A DNA stretch of 56,493 nt from CAZGLR01 sp964526635 (lineage in GTDB: Bacteria; Zixibacteria; MSB-5A5; GN15; JAAZOE01): assembly GCA_964526635.1 (NCBI GenBank), contig CAZGLR010000006.1, forward strand, positions 1 through 56,493. The letters run 5' to 3'. A model generated the notes under the pieces. That model was not told where the DNA came from, ran no database searches, and saw only the letters and a program-made list of their open reading frames with translations. A program made the position numbers and the translations under genes. Positions 17,687-25,850 of the stretch are shown here, one piece after another (within the stretch, counting starts at the first letter, position 1; each line of letters begins with the position of its first letter).

Positions 17687-18463
17687 ATGGAATGGTATCT
17701 CTACATCGCTGTTATTGCGGCCGGATTTGCCTGCGGGTTTATCAATGTCATGGCCGGTAGCGGGTCGCTGATCACGTTGCCGCTTCTGATCTTTCTGGGC
17801 CTTCCGGCAAATATCGCCAACGGCACCAACCGGGTGGCGATTCTCATGCAGAATATCGTGGCGGTCTCCATCTTCAAACAACAGAAGGTGTTGAATGTGA
17901 AGCATGGCTTGCTCCTGGCGATACCGGCCATGGCCGGGGGCTTTGCCGGCGCGGGGATCGCGGTGTCGATCAATGAGGATGTCATGCGCACGGTCATCGG
18001 CATCCTGATGGTAATCATGCTGTTTGTCGTGATTATCCGTCCCAGGCGGTGGCTGGAGGGCAAAGGCGGCGAGAATATTGAAACACGATTCCGCTGGCAC
18101 AATATCCCGGTGTTTTTCGCGGTGGGGATGTATGGCGGTTTTATTCAGGCCGGGGTCGGGATTTTTCTGCTGGCAGCATTGGTACTCGGCGCCGGCTATG
18201 ATCTGGTGAAGGCCAATGCGGTTAAGTTATTGATTGTCCTGGCCTTTACAATCTGGGCGCTGGGGGTGTTTATCTACAATGATCAGGTCAATTGGCAGGT
18301 CGGGGCAATTCTGGGGATCGGTAATATGGCCGGGGCATTTGTAGCCACCCGTATGGCGGTCAAAAAGGGCGCGAAATTCGTGCGCTGGGTGTTGATTCTG
18401 GTGGTGGCGGGGTCGGCGCTGAAGTTGTTAGGGCTTCTGGATTATATCGCGGTATTGTTTTAG
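17687..18463 (+). CDS. TauE/SafE (TSUP) family membrane permease
   Basis: This 258-residue integral membrane protein has about seven to eight hydrophobic segments. The family signature is at the N-terminus, FINVMAGSGSLITLPLL followed by GLPANIANGTNRVAI, and the second half repeats it in weaker form (FIQAGVGIFLLAAL then DLVKANAVK), as expected from the internal duplication of TSUP proteins. Family members move sulfite, sulfonates or other small organic anions across the inner membrane; the substrate here cannot be told. Length is typical. No partner gene lies beside it: the upstream region is the repeat island and the next gene is a secreted protease with its own promoter. No Shine-Dalgarno sequence is visible. 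Confidence 0.85.
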   Translation: MEWYLYIAVIAAGFACGFINVMAGSGSLITLPLLIFLGLPANIANGTNRVAILMQNIVAVSIFKQQKVLNVKHGLLLAIPAMAGGFAGAGIAVSINEDVMRTVIGILMVIMLFVVIIRPRRWLEGKGGENIETRFRWHNIPVFFAVGMYGGFIQAGVGIFLLAALVLGAGYDLVKANAVKLLIVLAFTIWALGVFIYNDQVNWQVGAILGIGNMAGAFVATRMAVKKGAKFVRWVLILVVAGSALKLLGLLDYIAVLF

Positions 18464-18524
18464 TTGATGTCCGGCATAGAGTTATGGTGAAATATAGAAT
18501 TCTTGGAATCCCGAAAAAAAAGGC

Positions 18525-18552
18525 TTGAGTTGGTGTAAATCGTTGATATATT
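18525..18552 (+). promoter_or_regulatory. Promoter candidate for the frame-disrupted subtilase
   Basis: TTGAGT (18525-18530) and TATATT (18547-18552) are 16 bases apart in an AT-rich interval. The leader before the ATG at 18713 would be about 150 bases. Confidence 0.4.
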
Positions 18553-18712
18553 GAGGCATCCTTTGGGGATATGATAAGTATACCGTCTCGCGAATAATTA
18601 ATTTTCTCTTAATAAAACCTTAATAAAAATTTGTTTTACTTCACGGGTAGGTATGTGACCAGGGGATGGTGCATGCTGTTTGTCCAAATTACTTTTTAAG
18701 GAGTGGTTGTTG

Positions 18713-19195
18713 ATGAAAAGGACATTACTATGGGCTCTTTCGCTGATGGTGTTGTTCTTCATCGTACATGGACTTGCGGTGGCCGAAGAGAAGATACTCA
18801 CCAAGGCTGATTACGAGCTTGATGAGTTATACAGTCAATTTGCCAGGTTGTCGGCATTGACTGATGATCCTGATCTGACTGCTCTGCAACGGCATCGGAA
18901 CGCTGTTAAATTCCATACTGAAAATGACACGATCTGGGTGGAAGTTTTCGTCACTGTGGATCGTGATTCTATTGCTGCTGCCGAAGAGGAATTCAACCAG
19001 CCGTGGTATCGTCGTTTTATGGGTACCGGCGCGTTGTTTTCCGGTCAGGTAATGTTGCGAAATTTGCCGGAAACGAATAATATTTCCTATGTGAATCGTA
19101 TTGAACCGGTGGTTCCGAACGAATACTCAAGCAGTGGTACCATCCAGTCAAGCGTCCCGGTTCTTGAAGCGCTAAAAAAAAACAACTCCCGCTAA
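18713..19195 (+). CDS. N-terminal part of a secreted subtilase, cut off by a frameshift
   Basis: This 160-residue frame carries a signal peptide (about 1-24, ends LAVA) and a propeptide-like domain (motifs WVEVFVTVD, NISYVNRIEPVVPNE). The ATG at 18713 is chosen because AAGGAG lies nine bases before it; an upstream in-frame GTG or ATG is unlikely. The reading frame runs into a run of nine A (19174-19182) and stops 13 bases later. The protease catalytic domain continues without interruption in the -1 frame. Read together the two parts give one S8 peptidase of about 680 residues. The break may be a sequencing error, a real mutation or a slippage site. Confidence 0.75.
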   Translation: MKRTLLWALSLMVLFFIVHGLAVAEEKILTKADYELDELYSQFARLSALTDDPDLTALQRHRNAVKFHTENDTIWVEVFVTVDRDSIAAAEEEFNQPWYRRFMGTGALFSGQVMLRNLPETNNISYVNRIEPVVPNEYSSSGTIQSSVPVLEALKKNNSR

Positions 19196-20757
19196 ACAAT
19201 CTTCCTGATTCTTCTGCCGGTGATGGTATCATCATCGGTTTCATCGATTTCGGTCTTGAATTGGATCATCCTGAATTGCTGTCTCCATCGGGGCAGACCA
19301 AGGTCCTGGCCGTATGGGATCAACTGGCCCAGTCCGGTGGGGCGCCGTATATCAAGGGCAATGTCGAACTGGAAGGCCGTGTTTTCGATTCGGCGCTTAT
19401 CAATGCCGGGTTGTATGAGTTGAGCGACGAACCGGGTCATGGCACCGAAACAGTATCGGCGGCCATTGGCAATATGACCGGGACTGCAACAGCGGCCGAT
19501 GTTGTGTTTGTGCGCACATCAACCAGTCTTGATCCCATGCAGATGCAGCGGGGGATGGGTTTCATTGCCGATTATGCCAACCGGCTCGACATGCCATATA
19601 TCATCTGTATCTGTCAGGGATTCTTTTCAGGGAGTCGCGACGGCTACTCTGATACGATAGAGAAGGCGATGGCCGAATTATTGCGGCGGGATTACAGTGA
19701 TACCCTTTTGAAAGCGATCGTCGTTTCGGCCGGCAATCAAAATTGGGACCCCGCGGCCGGGAATGAGTACAATCGTATTCATGTCAGGGAAGACGGCAGC
19801 CATACGTTTGATCTTGATATCGCCACGACCGACAGTACCTGTCTCGATGATATGTGCAAGCTCGAAATATGGTATCATATCGATGCCCCATATCGGGTCA
19901 GCTTGTTTTCCCCGAGCGGGTATGCGATCACTGACATTGAATCGGCCCCGTTGGATGAGAAAAACGTCGTCGAGAAATATACATTTGATGGCTATATGAG
20001 TGTCAGCAATGAAATCCAGAATTACTGGGGCCGGGTGCATATTGTTATTTCGGATATATATACCAATGAAGAGTGTGAATTCGCGCTGGCCGATGGCACC
20101 TGGAAGATTAAGATGAAATCGTTGCGGAGAAAGACGGACGATGCTGATCGGCGCTGGGATGCCTACATTACTCTTTCGGCGCCGAATCAAAGGAGCACGC
20201 TCAAAGTCATCGATGCCGATGATCACTCCAACGAGTATAAAATTATCAATGGCGGCAATGTACCGGCCACTATCACGGTTGGATCGATAACCGAACTGAT
20301 GCTGGATACGCTTTTCAACGGCGCTGCGCATCTGGACGAGTACAATGGCGCCGAGTGGCGCGTGTCGAGTTTTTCGAGCCGCGGCCCGAACCGTCTGGAT
20401 ATTGAAAAACCGGACATATATGCGGTCGGCGATTTTGTCCCGGCGGCGTTATCATCCGACCGGTCTCAGAGGTTTCTCGATTCGATCAAAAACGCCTCGG
20501 ATTGTATCGATCCCGATCTCAATGTATTTCTTGCTTCCGGGACATCGCTGGCTGCGCCCCGCGTGGCCGGACAGATTGCCGTGCTGTTGTCCGAATCGAA
20601 GCGGCATGATCTGCGTCATTGGGAAATAAAAGAGATTATACTTGAAACGGCCAGAAATCTGGCCGATGCCGATGAATCCTTCCGCGTCATAAATTTGCAG
20701 ACGGCGTTGGAAATGTGCCGCACCTATCCAACTTTACAGGCACAGCAGGCTCGGTAG
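19183..20757 (+). CDS. Catalytic part of the same subtilase (frame -1 relative to 18713)
   Basis: The frame encodes the S8 catalytic domain. Asp is in GIIIGFIDFGLELDHPE (codon 19246-19248), His in GHGTETVSAA (codon 19438-19440), the oxyanion Asn in VVSAGNQNW and Ser in SGTSLAAPRVAG (codon 20545-20547), so the triad is complete. Between His and Ser lies a long beta-rich insertion (about 19780-20280). The first in-frame start-like codon (TTG 19261) lies after the catalytic Asp, so this part cannot be an independent functional gene; it must be joined to the frame starting at 18713. There is no T9SS or dockerin C-terminus, unlike the other exported proteins in this window. It would act outside the cytoplasm through the signal peptide of the first part. 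Confidence 0.8.
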   Translation, partial: QLPLNNLPDSSAGDGIIIGFIDFGLELDHPELLSPSGQTKVLAVWDQLAQSGGAPYIKGNVELEGRVFDSALINAGLYELSDEPGHGTETVSAAIGNMTGTATAADVVFVRTSTSLDPMQMQRGMGFIADYANRLDMPYIICICQGFFSGSRDGYSDTIEKAMAELLRRDYSDTLLKAIVVSAGNQNWDPAAGNEYNRIHVREDGSHTFDLDIATTDSTCLDDMCKLEIWYHIDAPYRVSLFSPSGYAITDIESAPLDEKNVVEKYTFDGYMSVSNEIQNYWGRVHIVISDIYTNEECEFALADGTWKIKMKSLRRKTDDADRRWDAYITLSAPNQRSTLKVIDADDHSNEYKIINGGNVPATITVGSITELMLDTLFNGAAHLDEYNGAEWRVSSFSSRGPNRLDIEKPDIYAVGDFVPAALSSDRSQRFLDSIKNASDCIDPDLNVFLASGTSLAAPRVAGQIAVLLSESKRHDLRHWEIKEIILETARNLADADESFRVINLQTALEMCRTYPTLQAQQAR

Positions 20758-20834
20758 TTTGCACAAATAGGCAAGTGACCGGGCGGCTGTTTGTTGCTGA
20801 AACATACTTTCTACAAATTTTAAAGAAATACGAA

Positions 20835-22007
20835 TCAGGCCGGAGATGAGTCTTCCGCGGGATTGTGGTTACTCTGTGATGCTTCCACCCGGCAGGAATG
20901 GAACGCCATGAGAATCGCGCCCATGCCCATGAACAGGGTGAGAATATACACGATGTTTCCCAGCACCGGCAGGGCAAAGAGTATCATGAGGATAAATAAT
21001 CCCAGGATCATGGAGTAGCCGACTTTGGGATCGGCGCTCTTTTTAAACAGGCGGATAACGAAACGGCCCACCCCGATACCAACATAGATTTTTCCGATAT
21101 AAAAGAAGATTGCAAACACAAACAGTAAAATCAGGCTGACCGGGATGCCGATGATTGTGAGCAGCAGGATAGCGATGGCAAACGGCGCCACGGCGTAGGC
21201 GACAAACCCGAAGCCAAGCGTGGCCAGCGGTTTCCGGAGAATCAGTTGGCCGGCCAGTTTGGTGTGCCGTTTGCTAACCAGTAAAATCAACAATCCGGTT
21301 AATACGGAACAGAGGAAGAGAATAATACGCAGGGGCCAGTTGATCTTATCGTCCTTTTTCTCATCCTTCTTCTCGATTTTTTCCCAGGAAATGTCGCCGG
21401 CGATAATGACGTCATCGTCGAGCACAATTTCTTCGGTGCTCTCATAGGTCAGGGACCCTTTGATTTCCGTCGGGGATTCAACCGAGATATAGTCGGCTTC
21501 AATATGAATATTGCCGTTTATGGTACCCGAGATGATGACTTCATTGGCATAAATAGTGACATCGCCATCGATTATGCCGGCCATCGAGACATCCCCGGCG
21601 AAGATATGGGCTTCATCGATAATACGGCTGGAAGGAGAAAGATATAGATCATTGGCGAAGATCAGGGCGTTGCCGCCGATAGTACCTTCGACCGAAAGTT
21701 CCTCGGCGAAGGCGCGAAGGGTTTTACCCACGGTGCCGTTGATTCGAGCGTATTGGGAGAATGAAATCAAGTTGCCGTTGACGGCGCCATTGAGAGTATA
21801 CCGTCGAGTAAAAATACTCAGATCACGGGTCACGACGCCATCGAAGACACTTTCTCCGGCAAAAAGATAAAGGTCATCGTCGATCGTGTCGCCAAGGGTT
21901 ACAGACATACGGTCTTCATGTTCAAAGACACTGGCCTGCGCCGCCGTCAGGCAGCAACAAAGGAGAATTCCCGCAATGATACTTAAGGCAAATTTGGACG
22001 TCTTCAT
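20835..22007 (-). CDS. Bactofilin-like beta-helix protein with C-terminal membrane domain
   Basis: This 390-residue protein has a signal peptide (about 1-26), then a repetitive beta-helix region (about 30-200) of short turns such as GDVTIYANEVIISGTINGN, the style of polymer-forming bactofilin domains. A charged linker (EKKDEKKDDK) is followed by about four transmembrane segments (about 220-370), including a glycine- and isoleucine-rich core. The bactofilin-like part would lie in the periplasm, because the signal peptide precedes it, unlike classical cytoplasmic bactofilins. The start at 22007 is chosen because GGGAGA lies nine bases upstream; the next ATG upstream would abut that sequence. 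It converges on the subtilase gene. Function is unknown; envelope scaffolding is a guess. Confidence 0.65.
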   Translation of the reverse strand: MKTSKFALSIIAGILLCCCLTAAQASVFEHEDRMSVTLGDTIDDDLYLFAGESVFDGVVTRDLSIFTRRYTLNGAVNGNLISFSQYARINGTVGKTLRAFAEELSVEGTIGGNALIFANDLYLSPSSRIIDEAHIFAGDVSMAGIIDGDVTIYANEVIISGTINGNIHIEADYISVESPTEIKGSLTYESTEEIVLDDDVIIAGDISWEKIEKKDEKKDDKINWPLRIILFLCSVLTGLLILLVSKRHTKLAGQLILRKPLATLGFGFVAYAVAPFAIAILLLTIIGIPVSLILLFVFAIFFYIGKIYVGIGVGRFVIRLFKKSADPKVGYSMILGLFILMILFALPVLGNIVYILTLFMGMGAILMAFHSCRVEASQSNHNPAEDSSPA

Positions 22008-22031
22008 CTTCGACATTCTCCCATGAACCAT

Positions 22032-22523
22032 GTATTCACTACGATTGCCGTACCGGCAAGTTTCATGATATTGGGATTGCGCCTGTCGCTATTTGGCAAG
22101 ATGGGTATATTGACCCTCCCGATCAATAAAAAAGTCACAAACCGGGGCTGCCATGAAAAGATTGATTCCATGATCGGGGCTTACGGGGCATCTTGCCGGA
22201 GCATCGCATATGTGTGCAGTTTCTTCCGGCCATAGTTGGAACCGATTTGATTCGATTCCAGCCATCTTTATGCTAGTCACTATGATAGCATCGTTAATTT
22301 GTTTACTGATTACGATTTATATCCCTGCCGGTGCTTTCGGTGGGAGTGGTTGTTGTCTTGTTGTGCACGGTGTGGATAAAACACTGCCTGATCGGCCTGC
22401 TTGACCATTTTTGGGGCGCCGGTATGCTCATCCGTCAAATTCCCTAATTTACTCTGCGATAACCGCTTAATAATAGGGGGCGAGCAGCCGATACAAGAAT
22501 GAGACCCCTGGTGGTTTATCGGT
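22032..22523. other. Non-coding interval between divergent genes
   Basis: This 492-base stretch separates two divergently transcribed genes. I see no gene, hairpin or RNA in it and no promoter strong enough to call. Confidence 0.4.
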
Positions 22524-24089
22524 ATGAGAATACTACATCGTGACGTACAAACGCTCCTGCAGCGTGTCGAAAGGCTCCATGTTTCGACTCGTCTCGTCTT
22601 TGCGGCAGCTATTGCCGCCTATGGCGCATTGCATTATTCTGTCTGGCGGGAACTGTTGCCTTTGGGGATTCTCTTCCTGTTACAACTTTCGTCTCTGGGG
22701 TATTGCTGGTACCTGTCGAAAACCAAATCGAATCGCCGCGTGGTCCGCTATGGTTTCGCCACGCTGTTTGATTTGATTCTGGTCAGTATGCTGACGTTCT
22801 TTACCGGCGGTCTCGACTCCGAATTTTATCTTTTCTATTTTGTCTTTGCCGCTTTGGCGGCCTATATGCTCTCCAAGCCAGCCTCAATCGGTATGGTCAT
22901 GCTGGTGGCATTGGGATATACGGCCTCGAACTGGCAGGCGGCCCTGATTTTGCACCCGATGGAGTATGTCATGCGGCTGCTTCTGCTGGCGTTTCTGGTT
23001 CTGGCGGTCAATATGGTGGCGGAGCATACCGGGCGAAGCGAGACCCGTTTGCTCAAGCTGTTCGATACCCTGAACCGTCGAACAACCGAATTGGAGAAAG
23101 TCCATATACAGCTCGAGATGGTTTATGAGAACAGCCGAATTCTGGCTGGTATTCTCGATTTCGATCAGATCATCAATCAGATTATTAAAATCGGTGAACG
23201 GGTGCTGGACTATCCGGCGTTGGGCATTATGCTGGTCGGACCCGGAAACAATCTGATTTATCGGGGACGGTTGATCGGCGGGCAGAAGAACATGCGACTC
23301 AAGGCGGTTACTTCCGCGACAATGGAACTGGCTTATCGTGTCTCCCGGGAATGTGAACCGGTCCGGGTTAATGACCTGGCCAACCGCAGCGATTATGATC
23401 CCCTTTTGTCATCGGCTCGTTCGCTGATGCTGGTGCCAATGGTTACTCATGGCAGTACTACCGGTTTGCTGGTGGCCGAATCGCCGCGGCCGCGAGCATT
23501 TACCGAGCGGGATGAACATTTTCTGCTGATTCTGGGGCGATCGGCGGCGATGGCGCTGGAAAACGCTATCTTGCACCGGAAAACCGAAGAATTGACAATT
23601 ATCGATGAATTGACCGGGGTTCATAATTATCGCTATTTCGCTGCTAAAATCGAGGAAGAAAAGAAGCGTGCGGTCCGCTATCAGCAGCCATTGTCTTTGA
23701 TCATGCTGGATATTGACTGGTTCAAACGGTTCAATGATTCCTTTGGCCATGAGATCGGCAATCAGGTGCTGGTCGGTTTGGTCGGTGTTATCCGTCGTTG
23801 TATCCGCGATGTCGATGTGCTTTGCCGGTATGGCGGCGAGGAGTTTATAATCATCCTGCCCAATACTACCGAACGGGAAGCGCATAATATCGCCGAACGG
23901 ATGCGTGTGGAAATAGAAGGCGCCCGTTTTGGCGGGCAAAATAATGTACCGCTGTTGCATGTAACTGTCTCGGTCGGTATCACCAGTTATCCGGAAAACG
24001 GTCTCAGCGAAGAAGAGCTGATCAATGCCGTCGATCAGGCCATGTATCGGGCCAAGGGATCCGGTAAGAATACCGTTTGTACTGTTTGA
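22524..24089 (+). CDS. Membrane-bound GAF-GGDEF diguanylate cyclase
   Basis: This 521-residue protein makes the second messenger c-di-GMP from two GTP. The N-terminus has about five to six transmembrane segments (about 20-170), then a short helical linker, a GAF domain (about 200-350) and a GGDEF domain (about 360-521). The active-site motif is GGEEF at 437-441, an accepted variant, and the allosteric inhibitory site RxxD (R428-D-V-D431) lies five residues upstream, so product inhibition is likely. Motifs DELTGVHNYRYF and DIDWFKRFND are also present. The GAF domain should sense a small ligand or membrane state; which one is unknown. A weak GGTGG precedes the start. No effector or phosphodiesterase gene is next to it. 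Confidence 0.92.
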   Translation: MRILHRDVQTLLQRVERLHVSTRLVFAAAIAAYGALHYSVWRELLPLGILFLLQLSSLGYCWYLSKTKSNRRVVRYGFATLFDLILVSMLTFFTGGLDSEFYLFYFVFAALAAYMLSKPASIGMVMLVALGYTASNWQAALILHPMEYVMRLLLLAFLVLAVNMVAEHTGRSETRLLKLFDTLNRRTTELEKVHIQLEMVYENSRILAGILDFDQIINQIIKIGERVLDYPALGIMLVGPGNNLIYRGRLIGGQKNMRLKAVTSATMELAYRVSRECEPVRVNDLANRSDYDPLLSSARSLMLVPMVTHGSTTGLLVAESPRPRAFTERDEHFLLILGRSAAMALENAILHRKTEELTIIDELTGVHNYRYFAAKIEEEKKRAVRYQQPLSLIMLDIDWFKRFNDSFGHEIGNQVLVGLVGVIRRCIRDVDVLCRYGGEEFIIILPNTTEREAHNIAERMRVEIEGARFGGQNNVPLLHVTVSVGITSYPENGLSEEELINAVDQAMYRAKGSGKNTVCTV

Positions 24090-24114
24090 TCGTTCCTTAG
24101 AACCATAGTATATT
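24086..24114 (+). promoter_or_regulatory. Promoter for leaderless nagZ mRNA
   Basis: TTGATC (24086-24091), 17-base spacer, TATATT (24109-24114), then only six bases to the ATG at 24121. No Shine-Dalgarno sequence is present. The transcription start would coincide with the start codon. Confidence 0.5.
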
Positions 24115-24120
24115 CGCGGC

Positions 24121-25104
24121 ATGTCCACTGATCTCACTCATGGCGGCCGTTTTTTTATTGTCTCATTCCCTGAGACGGTGCCGAAAGATGATACCCTGTA
24201 TACCATTCTCGACAATAAACTGGCCGGGATTATCCTGTTCGCCGAGCATTGCCGCGAAATAGATATTCTCAAATCCTGGCTGGCGGAATTGCGCCATAGT
24301 GCCGCCCCGGGATTTCTGGTCGCTGTCGACCAGGAGGGCGGCCGGGTGCAGCGGTTAACCCGACGGTTTCCTGAGCTGGAGGCTCCCCGGTATTATGGAC
24401 ACCATGGTTACCTTGACCGTTATACAAGCGATTTATCGCGGGTGTGTGAAAAGCTGTATGAAATCGGAATAAACTTCAACCTGGTGCCGACGGTTGATCT
24501 GTTCGACAGCGGGCAGGGGCATGTGCTGGATGGACGGACTTTCGGCGATGATCCTGAGACGGTGGTCCATTTTGCCCGGGCGACAATCGAGGTACACCAC
24601 CGGATGGGACTGCTCTGCTGCGCCAAGCATTTCCCCGGTCTGGGTCGCAGCAGCGGTGATCCGCATATTGAGATCGCCAATACAGATTTGACTACCGAGG
24701 AGTTCAAGAATCGTGAATTGAAGCCGTTTGCCGACTGTATCGAACATGATGTGGACACCATAATGGTCACTCACCTTAAAATGCCGCAGGTTGACGAGAA
24801 GATTTCATTGTATTCACATACTGTTGTTAGCGATTGGCTGAAACAGGATTTACGCTGGTCGGGGCCGGTGATATCTGATGATCTCTTGATGACCGCCGCG
24901 GCGGCCGCATCGTCGGCGCCGGCAGCCGAAAGCTTTGCCGCCGGGGTGGATATTCTCCTGTATGGTCGCGACATAGACGCGCTTTCACCGGCGCTGGATC
25001 AGTTTACAGCATGGTGTCAGACGGGCAGGATTTCAACCCATCGAGTTAACGATGCCGATAAACGCCTGCAATGGCTGAAAAAACGGGTGATAACGTATTC
25101 ATGA
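24121..25104 (+). CDS. nagZ: Beta-N-acetylglucosaminidase NagZ (GH3)
   Basis: This 327-residue GH3 enzyme removes N-acetylglucosamine from anhydromuramyl products of peptidoglycan turnover in the cytoplasm. No signal peptide is seen. Signature motifs are VDQEGGRVQRL, GRTFGDDPETV, the flexible acid/base loop KHFPGLGRSSGDPH with the Asp-His pair, and SDDLLM with nucleophile Asp253. Length fits the short Gram-negative type. It begins a run of cell-wall turnover genes: a GyrI-like protein, AnmK (which acts on the sugar released by the NagZ pathway) and a SpoIID-like protein follow on the same strand. The start has no ribosome binding site but lies just behind a good -10 element, so leaderless translation is likely. 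Confidence 0.93.
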   Translation: MSTDLTHGGRFFIVSFPETVPKDDTLYTILDNKLAGIILFAEHCREIDILKSWLAELRHSAAPGFLVAVDQEGGRVQRLTRRFPELEAPRYYGHHGYLDRYTSDLSRVCEKLYEIGINFNLVPTVDLFDSGQGHVLDGRTFGDDPETVVHFARATIEVHHRMGLLCCAKHFPGLGRSSGDPHIEIANTDLTTEEFKNRELKPFADCIEHDVDTIMVTHLKMPQVDEKISLYSHTVVSDWLKQDLRWSGPVISDDLLMTAAAAASSAPAAESFAAGVDILLYGRDIDALSPALDQFTAWCQTGRISTHRVNDADKRLQWLKKRVITYS

Positions 25105-25182
25105 TTGCGGTTGTGGTAAAATCGTCAGCGTATATATTGCAGACACTGGAAGTCGACTTACAAGTAGTAACCGGGAGCAGGT

Positions 25183-25800
25183 GTGAGAACAATCGACTAC
25201 CGTGAAGAATTACGGCATTTGCTGGACGCCCCCGCTGATACCGGGACGCTGGTGGAAGTCTCACCGATGAATTTTTTGATGATCAATGGCGCCGGGCCGA
25301 CCGAAACCGGCGATAATTTTCCGCATAGCCTGGAGGCCCTGCTGTTGACATCATTTGTCATCAAGCATTCAGTGAAAAACAGTGATCTGCAGATTGATTA
25401 TCAGGGGTTACCACCGGAATGCCTGTGGTGGACCCATGAAAATGGTGTGTTCATGCGGGCCGACAAGGACGACTGGAAATGGACAGTAATGATGATGCAG
25501 CCGGATTGCGTGACAAAGGAGATTTTCGAATTGGCGGTCAATGAAATCGCCAAAACGAAAAATCCGCCGCTTCTGAAGCGCGTCAGATTCGATTCGTATT
25601 TCGAGGGATTGTCTGCGCAGATTATGCATCGGGGGTCGATGGCGACTATCGAGGAGAGTACGCTGAAGCTGCATGAATTTATCCGGGAGCGCGGATTGGT
25701 GATAAACGGCAAGCATCATGAATTGTATCTGAGCGATGCCCGCTCGGCCGATCCATCGGAATTGCAGACAATTCTCCGTCAGCCGGTAACACGGGTGTGA
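25183..25800 (+). CDS. GyrI-like small-molecule-binding domain protein
   Basis: This 205-residue cytoplasmic protein belongs to the GyrI-like (SOUL/effector-binding-like) group. Recognisable segments are PMNFLMINGAGPT, WKWTVMMMQPD, the conserved MHRGSMATIEES, and the C-terminal KHHELYLSDAR followed by TILRQPV. Family members are stand-alone ligand-binding domains found near transporters or regulators; their ligand is generally unknown. The GTG start is supported by GGGAG five bases upstream. It lies between nagZ and anmK, which makes a role as a sensor or carrier of a muropeptide-derived compound conceivable, but this is only inference from position. Confidence 0.8.
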   Translation: MRTIDYREELRHLLDAPADTGTLVEVSPMNFLMINGAGPTETGDNFPHSLEALLLTSFVIKHSVKNSDLQIDYQGLPPECLWWTHENGVFMRADKDDWKWTVMMMQPDCVTKEIFELAVNEIAKTKNPPLLKRVRFDSYFEGLSAQIMHRGSMATIEESTLKLHEFIRERGLVINGKHHELYLSDARSADPSELQTILRQPVTRV

Positions 25801-25850
25801 ATATGTTGAGATACCGGTTATGACATGGTCTTCTATACGCAGGGAAGCGT

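Noticed and set aside
19217..19238. Hairpin downstream of the A9 run as a stimulator of ribosomal frameshifting
   Set aside because: The 9-bp stem is real, but it begins 33 bases after the slippery site, far from the usual five to ten. I do not use it as evidence for programmed frameshifting.
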